Shown: positions 5,627-11,070 of the stretch, piece by piece
How the letters are laid out: each line of letters begins with the position of its first letter
Position numbering within the stretch: position 1 is the first letter of the stretch
Source of the DNA: an uncultured Spirochaetaceae bacterium
GTDB taxonomy: Bacteria; Spirochaetota; Spirochaetia; Treponematales; Treponemataceae
Direction of reading: 5' to 3'
DNA length: 13,008 bases
Assembly: GCA_902772605.1 (NCBI GenBank)
Contig: CACYBG010000055.1
Span: forward strand, 1 to 13,008
Program-made: the position numbers and the translations under genes
Notes under the pieces: model-generated
What the model was told of the DNA's origin: nothing
Database searches by the model: none
The model's input: only the letters and a program-made list of their open reading frames with translations

Positions 5627-8200
5627 TCAGTACGTGTCCCTGAGACTGTAGATTTTCAGGGCCCGTCTGAATGCCGTCGTTCCCGGACTGTGGATTTCGG
5701 TGTCCGCTCCATAGTTGTCCGGGAAGAATTCTACCGTTTCGCTTCTGTCCGGAAGAATGGTCATCATGCTTTTCGAAAAGCTTCCCTTTATGCCGAATAC
5801 GTCCGGTGAAACGAAAAATGCAGGCCTGTCGCTTTCAATCCTTACCGTTATCTTTCCGCCCCTGTCTTCAACCGTCGAAACGATTTTGGCCCTTTGAACG
5901 GGACATTTCTTCCACCTTTCGAAAAATGCCGTGTCTGTTGATTCAAAACTCTGCTTTCTTCCCGACAGCGTTTTTGCCTTCATTTCCGCAAATGCAAAAT
6001 ATCCGCACGGTTCACCCTTGAGCCTTATTTTTTCCACGGGAGATTCCCAGATTGTTTCGGATGAATCGACATCAATGCGCTTGTGGAAACTGAGTCTTTT
6101 TACGGCATCGTTTCCGTCGAAATCGAGTATCCTGAGCGTCACCGCCATGTCCACCGGAGAATTGGATTCGTTCACGCCGTTCAGCAAGATTTTTCCGTCC
6201 TTTTTTATGAGTGCAATCCTTACGCGCTTGAAAAAATCCTTTGCGACATAATGAAGAATCTTCCATTTTCCAGACGATTCGATTGAAGACCATGACGAGC
6301 AGGGCCATACGTCGTTGAGTTGCCAGTAAAGCGAACCCATGCAGTAAGGTCTAAGGCTCCTCCAGTAATCGACTGCGGTTTTGATTGCAAGAGCCTGCTG
6401 AACCTGACTCAGATAGAGCATGTTTTCCGCACCGTTCGGAAACCTGAAGTATCGGCTGAAATTTTCAATCATGATTGAATTTCCGTCGGGAGACCTCTGG
6501 TGCCATTCCATGACCGGGGAACTCGGGTTGATGTCGTCCTTTCCTGCAAATTCCAGAACCCCTTCAAGTGACGGAAAACTTTCAAAACCGAACTCCGAAA
6601 CGAACCGGGGCTTTATGTTCAGGTATTCCTCCATGTCTTTCCTTTCATGCCAGACGCTCCAGAAATGAATGTCGCCCTCTGATTCTCCGTGCCTGGAGTC
6701 TGTGAATGAATCCGGTCCTGCACATGGAGATGAAGGCCACCATGCTCTTTCGGGGTCGCATCTACGTATCGTTTTTTCAACGGTCCAGTGGTTGAGCCTG
6801 TCATAGTCGATTATGTAGCGGTCCCTGTTTTCCCTGCTTTCCGGATACCAGTTCAGGCATCCCAGGTTTTCGTTGTTTCCGCACCAGAGACCAAGGCTTG
6901 GATGATGCTGCAGCCTGTAAACGTTGTCTTCTATTTCCTTTTCAACCGAAGCAAGGAATTCTTCCACCGCAGGATAGAGTGAACAGGCGAATGTACAGTC
7001 CTGCCATACGATTATTCCAAGCCGATCGCAGATGTCGTAGAATCTGTCCGACTCGTACTGTCCGCCGCCCCAGACCCTGATGCAGTTCATGTTTGCATCG
7101 ACGCAAGACCTGAGCATGTAGAAATATCTTTCTGAAGTCCAGCGTTCAGGGAGCGAATCAAGCGGAATCCAGTTTGCGCCCTTTGCAAATATCCCGCGTC
7201 CGTTCAATTCGAAATAGGGTGCGCATCCGTATCGGTCTGATTTGGCCTGCATGGTCAAGGTTCGGAATCCGATATGCTTCGTAATCGTACAGTCTTTTTC
7301 GAGTGTTTCCGTGTTTTCCAGGATTGATGAAACCGACAGTTCGTAAAGTTCGTTTTCCTCAAGTCCCTCATCCTTTAGTTCATCGGCCGATTTCCACAGG
7401 ACGGGATTTTCAACCTCCAGATTCCACGTGAATTCGTTTTCGCCTTCAACGCATTTTACGGAGACCGTTTCGGAATATTGGGTTCCAGGTCCGTAGAGTT
7501 CAATCAAAAAATTTACGTCCTTGTTTTCCCTTGACTGAAATCTGATTCCCATCGTAGCGTTCCAGATTTTGCGGGAATTTTCCTTTTTGGCCGGGCTTGT
7601 ATTTACCGTTACGGATTTCAGGTATCCAAGGCTTACGGTTTCCATGAAGATTGAGCCGTAAATTCCCGATGCCATGATGCATGGACCCCAATCCCAACCG
7701 GAGTGGCACTGGATTTTTCTGGACAGGTTTCGGTGCGGAGAGTACATTTCGTACTGTGAACACGGGACGGGGTAGGGCAGGCTTTTCGACTTTGAAACTG
7801 CATGTGATTCTGCGGATTCAAAATCAATGGAAATCGTGTTCTTTCCTTCCGTCAAAAGTCTGGTTACGTCGAACCTCCACGTGCGGAAATAATTGTCTCC
7901 CTTGCCGGCTTTTTTTCCGTTTATGTAGACCGTGAAATAGGTATCCGCCATGTTCATGACCAGATAGGACCTGCATCCTGTCTGCGGATGGAAAACGAAG
8001 GTCTTTCTGATGCTCCAGTTTTCCAGGCCGACCCACTGAACGTCCCTTTCGTTGAATCCGCAGCATGGGTCCGGGATTATGTTCGACCTTATGAGCGCAG
8101 AATGTATGTCGCCCGGAATGTTCATCTGTATTCCGCCGATTCTTTTTTTCGTTCCTGTATTGAAGAGTGTCCAGTCTTTGCCTGATAGGTCTGTAGTCAT
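5627..8200 (-). CDS. Beta-mannosidase, glycoside hydrolase family 2, cytoplasmic
   Basis: This enzyme should release mannose from the non-reducing ends of beta-1,4-manno-oligosaccharides or from N-glycan cores (EC 3.2.1.25). The 857-residue length fits the five-domain GH2 mannosidase plan: N-terminal jelly-roll sugar-binding domain (about 1-190), immunoglobulin-like sandwich (about 195-315), TIM barrel (about 320-660) and C-terminal sandwich domains. Visible family marks are ANWIP (342-346), RVWGGG (375-380), acid/base E444 within WCGNNE, nucleophile E536 within SEFGFES, and LYWQLNDVWP from residue 624. No signal peptide is present (MTTDLSGKDW), so it acts inside the cell on imported oligosaccharides. 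AAGGTG lies eight bases before the start ATG. It has its own extended -10 promoter candidate and is separated from the upstream FecR operon by a terminator. No transporter or other sugar gene is adjacent, so it stands alone. An alternative GH2 activity such as exo-glucosaminidase is less likely given the WCGNNE and RVWGGG pattern. Confidence 0.92.
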   Translation of the reverse strand: MTTDLSGKDWTLFNTGTKKRIGGIQMNIPGDIHSALIRSNIIPDPCCGFNERDVQWVGLENWSIRKTFVFHPQTGCRSYLVMNMADTYFTVYINGKKAGKGDNYFRTWRFDVTRLLTEGKNTISIDFESAESHAVSKSKSLPYPVPCSQYEMYSPHRNLSRKIQCHSGWDWGPCIMASGIYGSIFMETVSLGYLKSVTVNTSPAKKENSRKIWNATMGIRFQSRENKDVNFLIELYGPGTQYSETVSVKCVEGENEFTWNLEVENPVLWKSADELKDEGLEENELYELSVSSILENTETLEKDCTITKHIGFRTLTMQAKSDRYGCAPYFELNGRGIFAKGANWIPLDSLPERWTSERYFYMLRSCVDANMNCIRVWGGGQYESDRFYDICDRLGIIVWQDCTFACSLYPAVEEFLASVEKEIEDNVYRLQHHPSLGLWCGNNENLGCLNWYPESRENRDRYIIDYDRLNHWTVEKTIRRCDPERAWWPSSPCAGPDSFTDSRHGESEGDIHFWSVWHERKDMEEYLNIKPRFVSEFGFESFPSLEGVLEFAGKDDINPSSPVMEWHQRSPDGNSIMIENFSRYFRFPNGAENMLYLSQVQQALAIKTAVDYWRSLRPYCMGSLYWQLNDVWPCSSWSSIESSGKWKILHYVAKDFFKRVRIALIKKDGKILLNGVNESNSPVDMAVTLRILDFDGNDAVKRLSFHKRIDVDSSETIWESPVEKIRLKGEPCGYFAFAEMKAKTLSGRKQSFESTDTAFFERWKKCPVQRAKIVSTVEDRGGKITVRIESDRPAFFVSPDVFGIKGSFSKSMMTILPDRSETVEFFPDNYGADTEIHSPGTTAFRRALKIYSLRDTY

Positions 8201-8233
8201 CGTTTTGTCACCTTGGAAATTAAGGGGTTGTTT

Positions 8234-8262
8234 ATTTAATCAGCTGTCTTAAAATTTTGAAA
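8234..8262 (-). promoter_or_regulatory. Extended -10 promoter candidate for the beta-mannosidase gene
   Basis: On the minus strand TTTCAA (8262-8257, 3 of 6) is followed after 17 bases by TTAAAT (8239-8234, 4 of 6). A TG sits one base upstream of the -10 (8242-8241), giving an extended -10 element. Transcription would start near 8227, leaving a leader of about 27 bases that includes the AAGGTG ribosome binding site. Confidence 0.38.
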
Positions 8263-8269
8263 TGCACTC

Positions 8270-8309
8270 AAAAAATCAGGACGGCCAGAATCTTCGTATC
8301 CGACCGTCC
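8270..8309 (-). terminator. Rho-independent terminator of the SLH-like/OMP/FecR operon
   Basis: Read on the minus strand, an 11-bp stem (GGACGGTCGGA with TCTGGCCGTCC, two G-U pairs) closes a 9-base loop at 8309-8279. It is followed by a T-run of six (8275-8270) after a three-base TGA. It lies 37 bases after the FecR stop codon and directly upstream of the mannosidase promoter candidate, so it insulates the two minus-strand units. Confidence 0.85.
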
Positions 8310-8346
8310 CGTTTGAAATGTAAAAGTTGCGTTTTTAGAGCTTTCC

Positions 8347-9162
8347 CTATTCACCATTCCCGATTCTTATGTTGATTTCGAGGGTTCCATCCTTTGTGGT
8401 TTTCTGAGCAGGGTCTTCCGTCGTTTTTTCAGGGGCAAGGGATGTTCCGTGTTCGCGCTCTGAAATCGATTCCGTTCCGTGTCCGAAATCAGGATTCCTC
8501 TTCCTTGAATTTTCTTCCTGTGGACTTGAGTGGATTCCGCTCAACTGGTCGGTGGTGCTTGTCTGTCCCTCTGATACGGGAATTTCCCTTGCACCGCTTA
8601 CGTCCTTTGTTTCGGTGAGTGCGTTTGATTCTCCGTCTTCCGGAATGAATTCGTCCGCTTCATCGCTGACTGCTATCTGCGGAACTTTTTTTCCTGGGCC
8701 TTTGCTGACCAGACCTGAAGTGGTCTTAATCGTTCCGTTTGCATAGAAGGTGAATGATGTTCCGCGTACGGAAGCCGTTGATGCTGCAGAACTGACCTTG
8801 AAATCGACTTTCTTTCCTGCAGTCTTCTTTACGTCTGCCGTTACTTTTCCGTTGTTGAGGTAAAGGTCCGACTGGGTCTTTGAACTGTTTGATGCGAGTT
8901 TTTCAATCGTAACCCTGGTCATGGAATCAAGCTTTACGACGGTATCGTCGATTTTGATTGTGGCGCTTGACTTGAAGCCCGTTGAAATCGTTGTACCTTT
9001 TTTGAGTACATCACCCGATTTTGCGGCTTTCCATGCAGAACCGCCGTTCTGTATCTCGACCTTGCCGTTTACGCTTACGATGCGAGCGTCAAGTGCCCAT
9101 GCTGAAAATGATGCGGCTGCAAGAACGATGGCCGCCGTAAAAAGTTTTGCGAATTTCTTCAT
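8347..9162 (-). CDS. FecR-domain periplasmic protein
   Basis: This is a predicted 271-residue exported protein. A signal peptide (MKKFAKLFTAAIVLAAASFS) ends in AWA with cleavage likely after residue 23. Residues about 27-150 form a FecR-type beta domain: GDVLKKGTTISTG (50-62), SATIKIDD (66-73), and the hallmark FKVSSAASTASVRGTSFTF (121-139). There is no membrane anchor or N-terminal anti-sigma domain of the classical FecR kind, so this is the free periplasmic form. From about 165 the chain is polar, acidic and Ser/Thr/Glu-rich (probably disordered) and closes with a short strand-like LEINIRI. AGGAGG lies seven bases before the ATG. It is the last gene of a three-gene minus-strand unit, 60 bases after the outer-membrane protein gene, and is followed by a terminator. 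A small perfect hairpin (TACAC with GTGTA, 9179-9193) sits just ahead of its ribosome binding site. Free FecR proteins often occur beside CHASE2 cyclases, which fits the divergent gene at 11069; a partner role is inferred. Confidence 0.85.
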   Translation of the reverse strand: MKKFAKLFTAAIVLAAASFSAWALDARIVSVNGKVEIQNGGSAWKAAKSGDVLKKGTTISTGFKSSATIKIDDTVVKLDSMTRVTIEKLASNSSKTQSDLYLNNGKVTADVKKTAGKKVDFKVSSAASTASVRGTSFTFYANGTIKTTSGLVSKGPGKKVPQIAVSDEADEFIPEDGESNALTETKDVSGAREIPVSEGQTSTTDQLSGIHSSPQEENSRKRNPDFGHGTESISEREHGTSLAPEKTTEDPAQKTTKDGTLEINIRIGNGE

Positions 9163-9222
9163 TGATATGCCTCCTGTTTACACTGTTCGTGTAGGATGTC
9201 GGAAACCTGCAGTAGATTTCCC

Positions 9223-10401
9223 TTAGAATGCAAATGTAAGGTTCAAGGATATTCCCATGTTGTTGAGACTTGAATCCTGTCCGATGAACTGATTGGCTGC
9301 CAAGCCGACTTTCAGGTCCGTAAACGGCTGATACTGCAGCTGGGTGAACCACTGGAAGCCCGAGTAACCGAAGCTGTCTGCGACCGACATCACTACGTCG
9401 GTTCCCAAGCTTATGAAGAGCTTTGAAACCGGTCGTATGGAGCCGGAAAGTCCTGCCTTGATGATGCCCGAGTATTCTGTGCTTCCAGATGCCAGATATG
9501 CGCTCTGACTTGTGAATCCCCTGAACGGTGAGAGGAATCCGTTGTTTCCTGAGGCGTAGAGGATTTCCAATGCCACGGAAGAGTCAAGCACTGTAGGATA
9601 GAACGTGAATGCAGCCCTTGAAAGGTTCGTCACTCCATCGCCCAGTCCGAATGTGGTTGATACGGAGTAGTAAAGGTTCTTGACGATAGGTCCGTTCATC
9701 AATGCCGTCAGGTAGTACCTGTTGTCCCCCGAATTGTCTCCGGTAATTCCCGGAAGTCCGAATGCAGCAAGACCTTCGAATGCCAGCGTCTGATTTGAGA
9801 AGAGGAAAGGCAGGGCAACCGAAAGGCTTGTCAGTGCATAGGGTGAGTTGAACTGATATACGGCGGATGCATCATACGAGAATGTTGATGAGTCTCCGTC
9901 GATGATGTAGTCGGTTCTGGAATTGGTAAGTCCTGTGTATCCTGCATAGAGTATGGCCTTAACGTAATTTGAAGAGAATGTTCCCTGGATTCCGTCTGTC
10001 GTCTGTGAAAGTATCATTCCCGTTGAATCGGCTGCAGTGAAACGACCGGCGTTGAGCTGGAATATTCCGTTCCAGAGGTTTGAGTAAAGCGTAAGCTTGC
10101 AGAGCGGCAGATTGAGGTAGAAACTTGCAGAACCGGCCTGTCCACCGAGCGAAAGGTTCGAATTGGAGTACTGGAATGTTGCATCCGCTTCGGCAGAGAA
10201 ATAGACCTTTTCGTCCTGTGTAAGCGGAACCTTTACCCATCCGCTGAGGCTGTCCATCTGGTCGAGTCCTGCATATTCGAATGAAGGCGTGGAAAATTTC
10301 GTGTTGTTCTTGAAGAGTCCTCCGAAATCGAATGCGTAGACTCCTGTTGCAATCGTCCCGAGCATTCCGAGTACGGCGGCAGTTTTTACGAGCTTTTTCA
10401 T
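9223..10401 (-). CDS. Outer-membrane beta-barrel protein candidate
   Basis: This predicted 392-residue outer-membrane protein has no recognised specific family. A signal peptide (MKKLVKTAAVLGMLGTIATG) ends VYA with cleavage likely after residue 23. The mature part is rich in Gly, Ser, Tyr, Phe and Asn and made of alternating hydrophobic and polar stretches with short turns such as NSNLSLGG and TGDNSGDN, as in transmembrane barrels. The chain ends SLNLTFAF: a C-terminal Phe with alternating aromatic residues is the usual signal for BAM-mediated insertion. The ATG at 10401 was chosen over an in-frame start ten residues upstream because AGGAG lies nine bases before it and the signal peptide begins there. 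The binding site falls inside the end of the upstream gene; only four bases separate that stop from this ATG, so translational coupling is likely. It may be a porin or an adhesin; the sequence does not decide. Confidence 0.78.
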   Translation of the reverse strand: MKKLVKTAAVLGMLGTIATGVYAFDFGGLFKNNTKFSTPSFEYAGLDQMDSLSGWVKVPLTQDEKVYFSAEADATFQYSNSNLSLGGQAGSASFYLNLPLCKLTLYSNLWNGIFQLNAGRFTAADSTGMILSQTTDGIQGTFSSNYVKAILYAGYTGLTNSRTDYIIDGDSSTFSYDASAVYQFNSPYALTSLSVALPFLFSNQTLAFEGLAAFGLPGITGDNSGDNRYYLTALMNGPIVKNLYYSVSTTFGLGDGVTNLSRAAFTFYPTVLDSSVALEILYASGNNGFLSPFRGFTSQSAYLASGSTEYSGIIKAGLSGSIRPVSKLFISLGTDVVMSVADSFGYSGFQWFTQLQYQPFTDLKVGLAANQFIGQDSSLNNMGISLNLTFAF

Positions 10402-10405
10402 TGGG

Positions 10406-10858
10406 TTACTCTCCTTCACCTGCAAAATCAATGCAGAGCGTTATTACGTTCAGAATCTGATGTCCGGAACTTGTTGAGGTCGGACTTGCAGTAAGCGGTA
10501 TGATGTCAAGGGCCTGAAGCTGCCTGAATGCATATCTCGGAGCCTTTGTAAGCCTGTACATGAGGCTTTCCTGAATGTTCCATGTCTGTGAGCACAGCAA
10601 TGCAACATCCGACATAGGTATCGGATCATTGGGCAGTACATTTGAATAGAATACGCCTGTACGCCTGATTGCGTCGAACGCTTCCTGGTATGTCGCTCCG
10701 TCCGACAGTGTTCCGTTGCTGGTTGCAATCAGATAGCAGAACTGACCGTAGCTTACCTTTTCGGTTTCGTCGATGTCCGCAATCTTTTCAGCCGATTGGG
10801 CCGCCGCGACTCCTGCAAAAAAAGCCGCCGATAAAAGACAAAGTAAAAGCTTTTTCAT
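10406..10858 (-). CDS. Exported small protein with SLH-like repeats
   Basis: This 150-residue exported protein has unproven function. The signal peptide (MKKLLLCLLSAAFFAGVAAA) ends AAA with cleavage likely after residue 20. Residues 37-92 follow the S-layer-homology pattern: a first helix (YGQFCYLIA), a second (AFDAIRRTGVF), then LPNDPIPMSDVALLC, which mirrors the SLH core 'F.P.dpitRaelA.ll' but has Met-Ser instead of Thr-Arg. Residues 96-142 look like a second, more divergent repeat (APRYAFRQLQALDIIP, then ILNVITLCID). SLH domains bind cell-wall glycans or, in outer-membrane contexts, tether envelope layers. It is the first gene of the unit with the outer-membrane barrel and FecR genes. A GAGGG-type binding site lies five bases before the ATG. 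The SLH reading is pattern recognition by eye and may be wrong; export and operon membership are firm. Confidence 0.75.
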   Translation of the reverse strand: MKKLLLCLLSAAFFAGVAAAQSAEKIADIDETEKVSYGQFCYLIATSNGTLSDGATYQEAFDAIRRTGVFYSNVLPNDPIPMSDVALLCSQTWNIQESLMYRLTKAPRYAFRQLQALDIIPLTASPTSTSSGHQILNVITLCIDFAGEGE

Positions 10859-10874
10859 ACTTCCCTCTCATTCT

Positions 10875-10893
10875 TTATGGTAAAATGCCATAA
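10875..10893. repeat. Inverted repeat near the start of the SLH-like gene
   Basis: TTATGG (10875-10880) and CCATAA (10888-10893) are perfect complements around a seven-base spacer. It begins 17 bases before the start codon of the minus-strand gene and sits directly upstream of its ribosome binding site; an A8 tract (as read on the minus strand) precedes it. It could be an operator or an RNA hairpin that limits ribosome access. On the + strand it resembles a weak terminator (T8 at 10895-10902), but nothing is transcribed toward it on that strand. Confidence 0.55.
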
Positions 10894-10901
10894 CTTTTTT
10901 T

Positions 10902-11035
10902 TGGGTTCATCCCGAACTGCCCGTTCAGAATCCCATTTGGCCTCCGTTATAGATTGTGAGACCGTTTTACGGTGCGGATTGCAGTGTTTCCCTAAGTTTT
11001 TGGCTTTATGTTGCAGAACCGCCCGTTTCTGTTTG
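10902..11035 (-). promoter_or_regulatory. Structured leader of the SLH-like/OMP/FecR operon
   Basis: If the minus-strand promoter at 11042-11070 is used, the leader would be about 175 nt. In order along the transcript it contains: a long-range stem with two helices (CCGC/GCGG, 11019-11022 with 10974-10977; TGCA/TGCA, 11012-11015 with 10980-10983); a perfect small hairpin (ACCGT with ACGGT, 10961-10973); and a two-part hairpin (10902-10935) whose inner stem CUGAAC/GUUCGG includes one G-U pair and whose outer stem is UGGG/CCCA. The A8 tract and the TTATGG/CCATAA repeat follow. No known riboswitch consensus was recognised. Confidence 0.4.
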
Positions 11036-11061
11036 TCTAAAAGTATATCATGTGCTATAGT
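11033..11061 (+). promoter_or_regulatory. Promoter candidate for the CHASE2 gene, predicting a leaderless mRNA
   Basis: TTGTCT (11033-11038, 4 of 6) and TATAGT (11056-11061, 5 of 6) are 17 bases apart. A start six to eight bases after the -10 falls at 11067-11069, that is, at the ATG itself. No ribosome binding site precedes that ATG. The element interleaves with a minus-strand promoter candidate. Confidence 0.45.
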
Positions 11062-11070
11062 TTTTGTCAT
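11042..11070 (-). promoter_or_regulatory. Promoter candidate for the SLH-like/OMP/FecR operon
   Basis: On the minus strand ATGACA (11070-11065, 5 of 6 against TTGACA) is 17 bases from TATACT (11047-11042, 5 of 6). Transcription would begin near 11035. The -35 box overlaps the start codon of the divergent gene and the two promoters occupy nearly the same bases, so they should compete for polymerase. Confidence 0.45.

Noticed and set aside
5607..5630. Bidirectional terminator between ychF and the mannosidase gene
   Set aside because: The stem CCCC/GGGG is only four pairs and neither strand has a T-run after it.
10931..10946. Three-codon minus-strand ORF (ATG GGA TTC TGA) after a GGAGG, as a leader peptide
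   Set aside because: Spacing from GGAGG to ATG is only four bases and a three-codon frame is easily found by chance; no repeated codons suggest attenuation.
10902..10951. A tRNA-like segment in the divergent gap (GTTC and GGAGG motifs)
   Set aside because: No acceptor, D-arm or anticodon arm can be paired in the right order on either strand; the complementary pieces form a simple hairpin.
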